Positions 50,555 to 63,565 of a stretch of DNA of 64,000 nt are shown here, piece after piece; the first letter of the stretch is position 1, and the number at the start of each line of letters is the position of its first letter. The DNA comes from Chionoecetes opilio (Eukaryota > Arthropoda > Malacostraca > Decapoda > Majidae): assembly GCA_016584305.1 (NCBI GenBank), contig JACEEZ010022611.1:96984-160983 (forward strand), read 5' to 3'. The position numbers were made by a program, and so were the translations under genes. Under the pieces are notes generated by a model. The model was not told the origin of the DNA. It saw only the letters and a list, made by a program, of their open reading frames with translations, and searched no databases.

Positions 50555-50627
50555 TACTAATCTATTAGTTACTTTGGGGACCTACGTGCACATGCTCTAG
50601 ATAGGATCAACGTATCTTATCTCATCT
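50555..50627 (+). mobile_element. SINE S2 tail fragment
   Basis: CTAGATAGGATCAACGTATC plus TTATCTCATCT matches the 3' end of the SINE at 55581-55768. Weaker similarity extends about 40 bp upstream (TAATCTATTAGTTAC). The tRNA-like head is absent. Confidence 0.6.
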
Positions 50628-50633
50628 TCCTGC

Positions 50634-50815
50634 TCAGTGAAATGTTTGCCCGCAGTGTGGGAGGAAATAGTCACACAGGGCTGCAAGACCTGCCCTGCAG
50701 GTACACAACGAGCACTCGTCAAAGATGGTCCATCGCGCTGACCGGGAGCTGTACCGGGGGCCGTATTTATGTCCTGGGCACGTATTTATGTCAGCGATAT
50801 CAACCATGGCCTCAC
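50634..50815 (-). CDS. possible terminal exon of a small VWC-like cysteine-rich protein
   Basis: On the reverse strand, TTTACATCTTACAG (acceptor-like, ending at 50816) is followed by an open frame GEAMVDIADINTCPGHKYG, a WTIFDECSLCTCRAG stretch and LAALCDYFLPHCGQTFH, then TGA (50636-50634). The C-xx-C-x-C-x(7)-C-x(6)-C spacing resembles the second half of von Willebrand factor C domains, found in secreted arthropod proteins. The junction sequence CAG-GTGAG also looks like a donor, so the exon border is uncertain. No other exon is found within the window. It may be a real host exon or a chance frame. Confidence 0.4.
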
Positions 50816-50879
50816 CTGTAAGATGTAAACATGTAGATGACGCGAGAACTGCAAGCTGAGTGACCACAACAGGTGATAC

Positions 50880-51598
50880 GAAGCAATGTCAAAGCGTTTC
50901 TGTCCGTGGAATGGTCACATAGTAAATCAAGTTTAATGTAAATAAATGTAAAGTATACAATGGCACATAACAAATAACTACGATCGAGTTAGTATTCAAT
51001 GAAAAGTGATCAGCTCATTAGTCGACAAAAACTAAATAAAATTTCATTATTTCCAGCAACCTGAAACAAAAATAAGAATGTACGATATCGTCTTGAAAAT
51101 TAAAAGATTTATTGACTCGCATACAAAAAGAACCTTAGAACTTCAGTCTGATAAAAGTAATTCGATGACTTTAACTCACTACAATGTGCGCCATAATATT
51201 TAATATTGCATGCAGTTTTGGTGGCCTTACCTTAAACGAAAATAATAATAAGGTAAATCAGAAGGCGTGCACGTTACATTTTTACAAAAATAATATTCGT
51301 AGATTGTGAAACCAATCTTATGAATAAAGTCAATAATATACTCAAATAACTAAACTTGCTCAGCACATTCAAACTAAGACTGAGCTGTTACCTGATATAG
51401 CTACAATAATATTTTTAGAGGAATGCCAACATAAAAGTCTAAGGCTATTTCACAGTGGACCATGAATACACGATTTCACATCATAGATACACCCTTCAAA
51501 TCAAGTGAAGCTACACTGTTTTCTTTCTTCTCTTCCCGTTTATCTTCTGTAATCGTGTTGTGAACATTTGAAACAATCTCACTGCGCACGTACAGTGT
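50880..51598. other. no recognisable gene
   Basis: AT-rich sequence without motifs, up to the start of the palindrome. Confidence 0.55.
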
Positions 51599-53060
51599 AC
51601 TATAGTCTATTCACTTAAGCTGGATTCCTGGGCTGGGAGCTGCTCGATGCCTACCCGAGTTTGTAAGGACGTCGCTGACTGGCTGATAGACTCGGGCTGG
51701 GTGGTGATGGTGGTGGTACTTGCCTTGCTGCTCCCAAAACCCTTGCGTTGCCTAAGAAAAATATTCATATTTCTTTGCTTTATTCATCTCTTACACAAGA
51801 TAGGCCTATTTTGTTTGCATCAGTGAATCAGGCAGTGATTGGTCAACAATAACACGCCATTCATAACTCAATAGGGTAATAAATAAAGTCATGACTGAGT
51901 ATCACAAGAGAAGGCGGATTTTTAGGTTTTCACTGCATTGAAATATTGTACTCCTACCCTATATTACCAAGCTACCAGATGATATTTATGAAATCTGCGC
52001 CTACCATCGTGTTCATAATACATTGTTGCATATCTTGAGCATAAAAAAATTACAGTAAGACTACACTAATATTAAGATAATTGAAGGAAAGTAAAATAGT
52101 GTATAAACATTTTTTCTTGCTTATTTTGCGTCAACTCGCTGTAACTGCATCAGTTTTGGTCGCATTAAATTTTCAAGCACTGTTTCAAAATCCCCATACT
52201 TTTCCGCTTCCTTTGATATGTAGCACGTACGAATAAGAAAAAGAGTAGGTGGTCAAAATGGTTAAGAAAGTAAAACTGTTTCAAACTGGTGCCGTGACAG
52301 GTGGAGCCTCTGATAGCTCTCCCGAGAACTCATCTCTCCTGTATAGGGAGCAATGCTCACCCGTCACTGTGCCAGTTTGCAGTAGTAGTCTAACTTTCTT
52401 AGCCATTTTGACTACCTACTCTTTTCCTTATTGGTACGTGCTACATACCAAAGGAAGCGGAAAAGTATAAGGACTTTGAAACAGTGCTTGAAAATTGAAT
52501 GCGACCAAAACTGATGGAGTTACAGTGAGTTAAGCAAAATAAGCAAGAAACAATGTTTATACACTATTTTACTTGCCTTCAATTATCTTAATATTAGTTT
52601 AGTCTTACTGTAATTTTTTTATGCTCATGATATGCAGCAATGTATTATGAACACGATGGTAGGCTCAGTTTAACCTAAATGTTATCTGGTAGCTTGGTAA
52701 TATCGGGTAGGAGTACAACATTTCAATGCATTGAAACCTGAAAATCCGCCTACTCCTGAGATACTCAGTCATGACTTTATTTTTTACCCTATTGAGTTAC
52801 GAATAGCGTGTTATTGTTGACCAATCACTGCCTGATTCACTGATGCAAACAAAATAGGCCTATCTTGTGTAAGAACTGAGTTAAGCAAAGAAATATGAAT
52901 ATTTTTCTCAGGCAACGCAAGGGTTTTGGGTTGCGGCGAGGCAAGTACCACCACCATCACCACCCAGCCCGAGTCTATCAGCCAATCAGCGACGTCCTTA
53001 CAAACTCGGCTAGGCAGCGAGCAGCTCCCAAGAATCCAGCTTAAGTGAATAGACTATAGT
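51599..53060. mobile_element. 1,462-bp near-perfect palindrome (giant hairpin / foldback element)
   Basis: The left arm (51599 to about 52305) and right arm (about 52365 to 53060) are inverted copies along about 700 bp each, with a loop of only about 60 bp. The tips read ACTATAGTCTATTCAC inward on both sides. The arms share, for example, CTTAAGCTGGATTC, CCTATTTTGTTTGCATC, TTGACCAATCACTGCC, TAGTCATGACTTTATT-type words and TTTTCAAGCACTGTTTC. Differences are scattered substitutions and small indels. There is no convincing coding frame and no clear target duplication. Transcription of either strand would give a dsRNA-like hairpin of about 700 bp. Confidence 0.85.
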
Positions 53061-53410
53061 GTTGATACATTGGAAAAAAGACTAAATAAACAATCTAATT
53101 CACATTTTTCTCTCCCGCTTGCACTGATATGGCATCGTATTAGATTTTGCAATATATATTAGTTTATATTTATCTTTCTTTTTCTCATTTCACTCATCAA
53201 TAAGATTTCCCTGACATAACCTACACTGCTTCCTTGTATACATTATGTAGTGTGGTTCTTAAAAAGGTATCCGCAAACATCCTCCCCCTTAAGTGTCTGT
53301 TGCTGTTTAGCTCTTCCTTTATATTCCTTTGTCATTATATCCTCACCCGCCCCGCCACGCCCTGTTAAGGTGATTGATAAGGCTCCGTCAGCACTGCTTG
53401 TCGGTGGTGC

Positions 53411-53411
<1 letters not shown>
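53061..53411. other. no recognisable gene
   Basis: Spacer before the GA array. Confidence 0.5.
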
Positions 53412-53503
<92 letters not shown>

Positions 53504-53581
53504 AGAGAGAGAGGAGGGGAGAGAGAGAGAGAGAGAGAGAGAGAGGGGAGAGAGAGAGGAGAGAGAGAGAGAGAGAGAGAG
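53412..53581. repeat. (GA)n microsatellite with GGAG interruptions
   Basis: About 170 bp, imperfect. Arg/Glu frames are not coding. Confidence 0.96.
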
Positions 53582-54064
53582 TATTATATTCTCCGCTTTC
53601 ACCTTTACCTCTTTCTATATATAAACTTCTTTTTTTTCGTCCAAATTCCCTTCTTCGTGCATATTTCCCTCCCTCTTCCCTCCTACCTCCTTCTCCCTCT
53701 CTCTATCCTCCTCATTTGTTGTAGGGATTCGAAACGATTCATTCCCTAAAGATGCAAACCCTCGGAACGCGCTCGAGCTCAGAGGAGAGATGGGTTGTCC
53801 GATGTCGCTGGAATCCACAATAGAGTGACGCACAATTTGCATCATCGAGTGTGTGTGTGTGTGTGTTGTGTGGTCAGTGGCTTGGTGGTCCCGAGGCGAG
53901 GTGTTGAGAAGCTGCAGAGATGACAGTGACTGGCTGGTGAGATACAGAGGATTGAGAAGGTAATGTGACGACTGTGTTTGGTGGATGACGGGTTGTTGGA
54001 GACTGCTGGTGAAGGCCTTGACCGGGGGTGAGGCCGGCTGTGGATGCTCTCTTCTTTATTTTTG

Positions 54065-54069
<5 letters not shown>

Positions 54070-54133
<64 letters not shown>
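54070..54133. repeat. (TC)n microsatellite
   Basis: Pure TC, 64 bp. Confidence 0.97.
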
Positions 54134-54138
<5 letters not shown>

Positions 54139-54485
54139 ATCAGAAAATAATCTCGTTACCTATGCTCGTTAATTAAGGACATATTAATCACTGGTCTTAT
54201 GGAGCATTTAAATCCTCCTCTCATACTATTATGTCGACCATAGTTTTGCCGTTGGTGTGCCATGGCTAATGGGAGTTAGTGATACCCGTGCCGTCTTCAC
54301 TGCCATCACCATTACAGTGGTGTCCGCGGCGTGCTATTAGGTGAAGCCGTGGTGAGGTTTCGCATGAATTATGTGTGTTTTGATAATTATTGTAAGTGTC
54401 GTTTCAGCCTCTGGGCATAGATTATAAGGGTAAATAACTTTGAAAGAAAATTTTGAGCTTAAAGTTTCTTTTGGATGCAGATATT

Positions 54486-54587
<102 letters not shown>

Positions 54588-54589
54588 CC

Positions 54590-55075
54590 AACTTCTATCT
54601 TAAGCGCGTTCGTCACCAATGAAATACGAGTTAGGATTCGAACATAATCTCGTGAATCAGGCAACGAACCACTACTGATGTTTACGTCTAGATGAGTGCG
54701 TGAGGCGTATCATCTCATAGCATAGAAGGATACCTCATTATAAAGAAGATAGAATACCTACATTTATAATACTTACAGTATATGAGTGCTTTATCAGAAA
54801 CAGAAGATTCCAAACCCAGGCAAGCGAGAGATATTAAACATGCAATCCAAGTGTGAGTGCTTCGAATCGGTATTGAAGTTTCGGAGTATGGTGTCATGGG
54901 CTCACAGGCTCATAGAAAACAGAGTAAGTAAAACCCGCTTGTTTCCTGCGTGCTGGGGGGTGGGGTGTGTTAACAAGGGGAGGTACTACACTTAGGTAAG
55001 AAGGGAAAAGAATGTTAGGCTTGAAATATGTGAGAAAATGAAAGAAAAATAGAAACTACGAAAAATATATATACG
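54590..55075. other. no recognisable gene
   Basis: Short frames only. A lone reverse-strand GTTCGAATCC at about 54632-54641 resembles a B box, but no A box is found. Confidence 0.5.

Positions 55076-55080
<5 letters not shown>

Positions 55081-55144
<64 letters not shown>
55081..55144. repeat. (GA)n microsatellite
   Basis: Pure GA, 64 bp. Confidence 0.97.
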
Positions 55145-55146
<2 letters not shown>

Positions 55147-55580
55147 TGACAAATAAGACAATAAAATGGAAAGTAGACAACAAAATATAAAGTCACTTGG
55201 TCATAAAGATACAGATATAATCAGACAGATAGACAGGCAGACATACAGACGAACAGCCAGCCATATATATAGACAAGACAGAAAGACACGCAGATGAAGC
55301 CCAATTAAAATTAAGGGAATATTTTTTAGTGTCGTCAAAACTGTGTTGTGAAATGCTGTGTCCTCAGTAGGGGGAGGGGGGGGGATGCTGGGTGTGTGTT
55401 TTGCGCGTCCTGATGGGGTGAGGAGAGTGTAGCCTCCCCTCGCCCCGCCCATAAGATCTCTCCCCTCCCCCTTTCCCCTGTCCTTGCCCTACCCTCTTCT
55501 CCCCTTGTTTCCCCTCTTACCAAAGTCCCATGACACTGTACGCATAGTAGTCTCTCTCTCCTCTCTCGCTCTCTCTCTAC
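55145..55580. other. no recognisable gene
   Basis: GAC/CAGA-rich and then C-rich sequence without motifs. Confidence 0.5.
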
Positions 55581-55768
55581 CCGTCAGGGTGGCTCGGTTG
55601 GTAGAGCTGCGGGCTTACGTGTAGCGTCCCTGCATTTGGTCAGCGGTTCGAACCCACCAAGTTCCTCCTGGCGTGGTGGCGCCAGGACGAATCTGGATTA
55701 TAGTCAATAATCTTGTAGTTGGTACTTGCAAAGTGTCTAGATAGGATCAAAGTATCTTATCTTATCTC
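55581..55768 (+). mobile_element. tRNA-derived SINE, family S2
   Basis: The head GTGGCTCGGTTGGTAGAGC is a strong A box, and GCGGTTCGAACCC about 45 bp on is a textbook B box. The first 75 bp are tRNA-like, but the acceptor stem is not closed, so it is not a tRNA gene. A CCTCCTGGCGTGGTGGC body follows, and a 3' tail ATAGGATCAAAGTATC with TTATC repeats. The tail recurs at 50595-50627. Confidence 0.78.
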
Positions 55769-56307
55769 TCTCTTTCTCTCTCTCTATCTCTCTTTTCAAA
55801 CCGGTCTTTAATTAATTAATTAAGTATTGTTTGTTTATCATAAAGCGAGAAGGGCACAGTCACACCCCCTCCTACACTTGCCCTCCCTCCTACCCCTCCA
55901 CTCATGTTTCTCTTCCCTTCTCCCAGCACGTGTTTCTTCCCTCCTCCCCCTTCTCTTCATCCCCCTACATGATTATCACCACTATTATCTCCCTACACCA
56001 AACATTTAATTTACTCTGTCTATCTTCTTTAGGGGCATGGTATCCTTTTTCATCTGTCCCCTTACATGTAGTTTGTTAGTTAGCAGTATATAGTTCAGCA
56101 GATACCCTCGTTATAGACCAATAGGTCTCCTGGTATCTGTTACTCCTATGTATTCCCCCCTCCTTCTCCCTTTTCCCTGCTGAGCCTAACCTGACGTGTT
56201 CAAGAGTAAACGCGACATGCTGTTAGAAAACGAGAATATGCGCCCGGGCAGTGATTTTTTTCCCCTGCAAACCTGCTTTGGAAAAAAATATTCGCGTCCA
56301 GGGTAAC
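55769..56307. other. no recognisable gene
   Basis: C/T-rich sequence; nothing assignable. Confidence 0.5.
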
Positions 56308-56590
56308 TTTTTTTTTTTTTTGAGGTTCACTTGAGGGGTGTGATGGTTGGTCCTCGCCCGTGGTGGTGCAGGCAGGATTTTTTTTATAGTGACGCCTGTG
56401 ATTAGAGGCACATGCCGCCCCCCTGTGTCCTCCAATGCACTCGCAATCGAAAGTAGAGTTGATGGGCAGGGCATGTGGGTGTTCTTAGGCCACTCGACGG
56501 TGCAGAAAGGTTTTGGTTTTCTTCGGGGATCGAACTCGGGTCACCGAGAACGCAAGCCGGAGACGCTAACAACTCCACTACCGCCTCCCC
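56308..56590 (-). mobile_element. tRNA-derived SINE, family S3, with poly(A) tail
   Basis: On the reverse strand the head GGCGGTAGTGGAGTTGTTAG resembles an A box and GAGTTCGATCCC is a B box, in tRNA-like spacing with a GCGTTCTCGGTGACCC arm between. About 210 bp of body lead to a 14-base poly(A) run (T run at 56308-56321). It differs from S1 and S2 in body and tail. Confidence 0.72.
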
Positions 56591-56688
56591 ATCTACTGCT
56601 GCTGCTGTTCTGACGGAGGTGCTGATGGAGGGAGATGCACGGTTTAATTTCTCACTTTATTGCCTGAACCCCGTGTGTGTCTATTATG

Positions 56689-56794
<106 letters not shown>

Positions 56795-57469
56795 GTATAC
56801 ATTTTAATAATTTTAATATATGAGTTTATATTTTCTTTACATATTTTATTTTAATTGTTCAATAGACATGTAGACATTGAAAGCTGGGGTTGCCACACAA
56901 CGCCAGTATTTCTATTTTTTCATTGTAAATACTTACTACTGCGGGCTTTATTATAAGACCTTTTCTTTTGCTGTTTCGTTACATTAATATATGTAGATAA
57001 TTTTCTCGCATGTTTTTAATGAAAATGGGACATGTTAATCGTAGAATAAGCATTTGTGAAATGATTCACTGCACGACCACTATTCCTGATTATAATAGGA
57101 TGAAGGGCCAGAAATATAAAACTTTTCCATCACAGAGAGAACTTTCTTGATTTATACATATATATAAATGCAACTGACGAATACCAGCAAAGTATATAAG
57201 AAACATTAATATTTACCACAGTGTGTTGATGCCTGAGGTACGACACTTTCGTCAGACTATCACACGTGTTCTTTATCCCAAGCACCCCGTCCCTGATCGT
57301 ACGTCTGGCAGCGTATCTTCCTGATACATTTTTCAGAGATTACTATATACATATGCAATGCCACTTGGACTCGTAACTATCTTGCAATCATACTTCACTT
57401 GAACAACAATACTGATGTACCTCATATTTATCACGTGCATAATAATCATGTATAAGACATAATAGTAGA
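56795..57469. other. no recognisable gene
   Basis: AT-rich unique-looking sequence. Confidence 0.5.
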
Positions 57470-60400
57470 GTCATTTTCTTGGAGTCAGTGACCAATTTTT
57501 CTTCCTACCTTTTTTTCTCGATGGATTTGATAACCTGGACCATTTTAAAAAGAAATTAGCTCCTATGCCCCCGGGAAATGCGGTAACTTTCTAGACCCCC
57601 ATATTAAAAAATGGCCGCCCGCCGAAATTTTGAAAAACAAAAAATGTTATATTCTGGCATCAGCTGAGTTGAAAGACGAATGAGGTGTCATTTGTACTAA
57701 TTCTTACTTTACAAACCCCACTGAAATGATTGAAATTTGGAGAGTTGGTACTTTTTGACTCTAAATCCGGGGGGCCACTGCCCCGCCATCCAAAAAAACA
57801 TGAAATTTAAATAATAAAAAGCGAAAGGTGGTGTGTGTGGTGTGTGGGGTATGGGTTCCCGCCCCCCGTGGGGGAATCCCATATATGTCACATTTTTGGA
57901 ATGGGTTGCCCGGGGGAAAGGTTTTAAGTACTTAGAGATGATCCGTCACTTTTTTTTTTTTTTTTTTAGCACCTATTAGCGAAAATTTGGGGAAAAAAAG
58001 TGGGTTGCGAGAATTGAGGAAATCTGATGTGGGGAGGATGGGTAAGGTGGGGAAAATGGGTGGGGGATGGGTAAGGGGTTGGGGGGATGGGTGAGGAATG
58101 GGTGGGGGGTTTGGGATGGGTTTTGGGGTGAGTGAATAGGGGGGGTGAGGGTAATGGGGAGGAAGGGGGTTTTTTTGGGGGGTGAGGGGTAAGGGTGAGT
58201 GAAGGGTGGGGGGGAGGGGTAAGGGGAGTGAATGGGTGGGGGGTGGGGGGTAATGGGTGAGTGAATGGGTTGGGGGGGGATGTGAAGGTTTTGGCTTTAA
58301 ATACATAAATTCTACATCCTGTTTTCAGGAAATTTAGAAGGGGCTATCTGGGAGTCTTTTTGGGGGCCAAAAGGCCCACCAATAGCCCCGCGGGAGTAGC
58401 CAAAGAGTCCGTCGGGGGCGGCTTGGGGTAGTGTAATATACTCGCACAAGATAAAAGAGGTATGTGAGGTGTTTTTCCCATTTATTTAAGTGATAAATCA
58501 TTGAAAGTATTATTTTGGGTTTTTCAGGGCATTCGACATACTTTTTTCAAGATGATCCCGCAAAAGGGGGGAAAAATGCTGTTTTTTTATACCCAATATT
58601 TTTTTTTCATACTCTTCCAGCTGCATCGCATGCCAGAAACAATGAAATGGCAAAAAAAATTTTATAAGTAATTTTAATTTTCTTTTTAGAGCATCGCAGC
58701 CCGTTGATGAAAATCGCCGATTTGTAAAGTTATTAAAAAAGAATAATAGAATAGACAGTGAAGATTTACAAGAAAAGGTTTAGTGAATACAAGTGTTTTT
58801 ACTCTGGGGAAGTCATGTACAGCAGATGACATTTTGGGAAAAAATATTACACTTGAGAAGGGGAAATCCATGGGGAAAAGTCTTTAAAATGGAGAAAATT
58901 GATAATTTTCAACATGTACATGAAAATGGGATTGGGAGAAGGGACCTAAAGCCCCCACTGCATGCACTTGCTAGATCATTATCCAGCAAGGGGAAAGCTC
59001 TGTCAAGCTGAAAACGCAAAAGAAATCCGAGGAACATCTTAAAAGGGAAATAAGCATCAGATCAACAAGCCCCCTCCCCCACAGGCCTGGCACCTAAAAG
59101 GCTCCGTCCAGCATGGGTGCCCTTTCATGAAAGACTATGTGTGGGGTGCATAAAAGGGGGGGGGGGGGGGATAAAAGGTAAAAATCGCGACAAGCAGATT
59201 TTATTCTATCAACAGGGATGCCTGGACTAAATTAAGTTACTTTTACTGTCCGTCTGGAAAATGAGTCATGATATTGAGACTTGAAGTCTGTTGCATCCTC
59301 CCAGAACCCCAAAAAACGCTTTTTTGGGGTTGAAAACCCGCCCATCGCTCTTTGTGGCGCAATATGTCAGGACCACAACCCCCTTTCAGATGAAATACTC
59401 AACATCGCAGGTGAAACCTGAGGGGCCTAGGCCTCTTCTTTCATCACATTGGAAAAGTCATCTTCAAAGACCATGAATTCGGACACTGCAAAGTCTCCTG
59501 CAGGATAAAAGCCATTCCAAACAGGCATAATCAGAGAAAAAGCCCAGCTATTTAAAGGAAATTCTCCCAAGAATTTTGGGGGGGGACATCGGTTTTCATG
59601 AACGTATAAAAAGAATGTGGGGAAAACTGGTATATGATAAAACAGAGCAAGTAATATATTGAGGGCAATATTTCATTGGGTGTTAGAAAGTCAGTGGTGA
59701 TGAAGTTGGGGAACGATAAAAGAGAAAGGGTCATCAGGAAAAATCTTTTCCCCTGGCCCCATAATACACGAATTGATAAAGAAAAAGACCCTAATGGCTC
59801 CTGTGAAGCTGTAACATGGTTAAAAAAATCAAATAAGTCTGAATTGAGACATCCACCCGTGGCGATTGCACTATCCTCAAAGCACATCACTGGAAAAACG
59901 CACTGATTTGGATAAATCTCTTGTTTTGCTAATGGACGCCCGACAGTAGGGAAATTGTCAAATAATGCAAAAAGATGGAGGGGCATCGTTACACTGACGC
60001 ATTTAGCTGCCGTTTTTTGGGTGGTCAAGACTCAAGGCTATTGATTGTCCTTTTGAATAGCGGAGGGTAAACCTACATCGCTATATCGACAACGAGACTT
60101 CAAGAGGACAAACTGACCGTGGGGCCCAGTCACACCGCACAATGTATGTTAGTGCACCCAGAAAAATTTTGACCCAGAACACCTTCTCAAAATCCTGAGG
60201 ATCGCCCAGTTCTCGGTGCCAACTTTGCATCAAATCTTCGACAATTCAAAGCCCTCAAAAGTGAAATGCAAAAATATAAACCATAAAAGACAGTAAAGCG
60301 TGGGGAACCACCTCCAGGAAGCCACAAGCTGAGACAGACTCCTCCTGAACGTCGGTCCCCAAAAAAATTTCGTGGTGAATCCATGCTTTGGCTGGGGCGA

Positions 60401-61130
60401 AAGATGACCAAACGGGGGACCTCGCCAGAAGAACAGACTGGCTTGGGTTTCAGGGTTCAGCCAGCATGTTCAAATGCAAACGAGAAGAGCGAGCAATATC
60501 CCACAGCCCTATAAACCCACCCGAAGACATTTCAAGATGTGATGCGTAAATTGCAAAAGGATCGAAGAAAAAACGTGTCTTGTGAAATAATTTTTGGTGA
60601 TATCCTGTCTAGGTCTTGTGCTAAACTAAAAATGAGATGCTGGCATTTCAGCAAAATTTTACCACAGGGACCCTTCACATCAAATGTAATTCATTACATT
60701 CATACAAGGGGTTAAGGGATGGGGCATCTCAGATGTGTTGGTGGAGCGGGTGTAATAGCGAAGGTCTGTGATCGGGCCCCTTCGTGGAAAAACTTTTTGC
60801 GGCCGTGGCCACCTGGATTTAGAGGTCAAATGTCCAAACTGTACGATAACCATTCCAGGGCCTAGTAATGTCAGAATTAGTAAAAAAATTACCCCTCTTT
60901 CGTTTTTCTAACTCATCTGATCCCAAAAGATATAACTTTTTAGTTTTTTCAAGATTTCGGGGGCGGCCATTCTAAAATTTTGGCCCTAGAAAGGTTAGCC
61001 GCCCTTTCCCCAAGGGGAAGGGCAAATTTTTTTCTTTAAAATGGTCCAGGTTATCAAATCCATCGAGAAAAAAAAGGTGGGAAAGGAAAATGGTCAGGAT
61101 CCAAAAAAATGATACAAAAAATATTTACTA
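57470..61130. mobile_element. TIR element with nested Helitron, degraded
   Basis: The region 57480-57700 recurs inverted at about 60880-61110: TCTCGATGGATTTGATAACC, TGGACCATTTTAAA, AACTTTCTAG, ATGGCCGCCC and TACTAATTCT are shared. The outer tips are unclear. The interior holds a Helitron (57800-58431) and about 2.4 kb of broken frames. Examples are GKVFKMEKIDNFQHVHENG near 58880-58930 and RVIRKNLFPWPHNTRIDKEKD near 59730-59790. I cannot assign them to a family; a relation to the CLFC-type genes is possible but unproven. Homopolymer noise is heavy. Confidence 0.65.
57800..58431 (+). mobile_element. Helitron copy, corrupted
   Basis: AAGCGAAAGGTGGTG, CCGCCCCCCGTGG, a GTGAGTGAATGGG-type minisatellite, TAGAAGGGGCTATCTGG and a terminal GGGGTAG are all recognisable, in the same order as in 27329-27979. 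Both termini are damaged by missing bases. Confidence 0.72.
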
Positions 61131-61414
61131 CAGATATTCATTCATATATACGAAGGTTTGATTAAAAGGGAGATTAAAGTGTATGGGATAGTATGTGAGA
61201 AATTTTCTTTGTACAAAAAGAATTTCATTACTGGGGGGGCTCATGGGGAGTAAACGAAAAAAACTTTTTAGAAAAAATGAAGTACCCATGTTCCCCCGCC
61301 GAGAAACGGAATTTTTTTTTTAAATATATCAGCACATGGGGGAATCTGGCCCCCTGCGTCTATGGGTATTCCAGTAAAATTTTTCCTTTTTTTTTTTTTT
61401 TCTTTTGCAAACCC
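61131..61414. other. no recognisable gene
   Basis: AT-rich, homopolymer-rich sequence with no motif. Confidence 0.5.
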
Positions 61415-61416
61415 TT

Positions 61417-61466
<50 letters not shown>

Positions 61467-62992
61467 ATAATATATATATATATACATAATACAGTGTTTT
61501 ATTACAGGTTATATATACAGGTATTATAACAGTGTATAATAAAGTGTTATATATGTTTTTATATATAAAAGGGATATATGTATTTTATATATTTTATATA
61601 TATATTTATATATAATATATATTTATATTATATATATATATATATATATTTTTAATATATAAAATTTTATATATATATTATATATATATATATATATATT
61701 TTTATAATATAATATATATATATATTTTATATATATTGATATAATAAAATATTTTTATATAATTTTTATATTTATATATAATATAATAATATATTATATA
61801 TTATATATAAAAATTTTATATATATATATATTTATAATATATATATAATATATAATTTTTATTTTATATTTTTATATAATATATTTTTATATATTTTTAT
61901 ATATTTTATATATATAATTATATATTATATATATATATTTAATTTTAAAAATATATTTTATTTAATATATTATAAATATTTATATATATATTTTATATAT
62001 ATTTATATATTATATATATATATTTAATTTTTATATATATATTTATAAAAATATTTTTAATATTTTTATAATATATATATAATTTATTTATTTTTATATA
62101 TATATATATATTTTATATATATATATTTTTATATTTTATTATATATAAATTTATATAAAATATATTTATATTTATATATTATATAATTTATATAATATAT
62201 ATATATTTTATATATATATATATTTTTTATATATTTATATATATATAATATTTTTAAAATTAATTATATATATTTTATATTAAATTAATATTTAATATAT
62301 TATATAATTTTTTATTATATATATTTTATATTTTTATATATATATATTTTTAAAATTATATATTTTTATAATTATATATTTATATATAATATTAATATAA
62401 TTTAAAATAATATATTTTATTTATATATTATATATAATATATTATATATTTATATTTATATATATTTATATATATATATTTTTATATTATTATAATATAT
62501 TTATATTATATTTTAAAATTTTTTTATATATATATTTAAAAATTTTTTTTATATTTTATATATATTTATTTATTAAATATTTTTATATTTTATATATATA
62601 TTTTTATATATATATATATATTTTTATATATATTTTTAAAAATAATTTTTTATAAATAATATTTATATAATATATATATATTATATATATAAAATATAAT
62701 AATATTTATATATATATATATATATATAATTTATTTTTATTATATATATATTTATATATATATATAATATATATATATTTATATATTATAAATATATATA
62801 TATATATTTTAATATATATAATATATTTTAATAATTATATATATATATTTATATATATAAATATTATAATATATATATATTTTATATATATATATATATA
62901 TAATATATATATATATATTATATATTATATATAAAAATATATAATATATAATTATATATATATATAATATATATATATTAAATATATATTTT

Positions 62993-63035
<43 letters not shown>

Positions 63036-63066
63036 TATATATTTATATATATATATATATAAAATT

Positions 63067-63098
<32 letters not shown>

Positions 63099-63533
63099 AT
63101 ATAATATATTTAATATATTATATATATTTTTATATAAAATATATAATAATTTTATTTTATTTTATTTTTATTAAATTTTATTATTATTATTATTATTAAT
63201 TATTATTTTTTATTATTATTAATTTATTATATATAATATATTAAAAATTTATATATATATATAATAATTTTAATAAAATCATAATAAAATATTTTATTTT
63301 AAAAATATATATATTTAAAAATATTTATATATATATATATTATATAATATTTTATATATATTATTTTTAAAATATATTAATATATATTATATATATATAT
63401 TTATAATATAATTTAAAAATATTTATAAATATATATATTAATATATTTTATATATATTAAAAATATATATTTATATATATATTAATATTATATTATATTA
63501 TTATATATTTTTTATATAAATATATAATTATTT

Positions 63534-63565
<32 letters not shown>

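Noticed and set aside
54620..54660. Reverse-strand GTTCGAATCC as part of a tRNA or SINE
   Set aside because: No A box or tRNA fold nearby; a 10-base match is not enough.
55581..55655. Functional tRNA gene
   Set aside because: A and B boxes are good but the acceptor stem does not close and a SINE body and tail follow.
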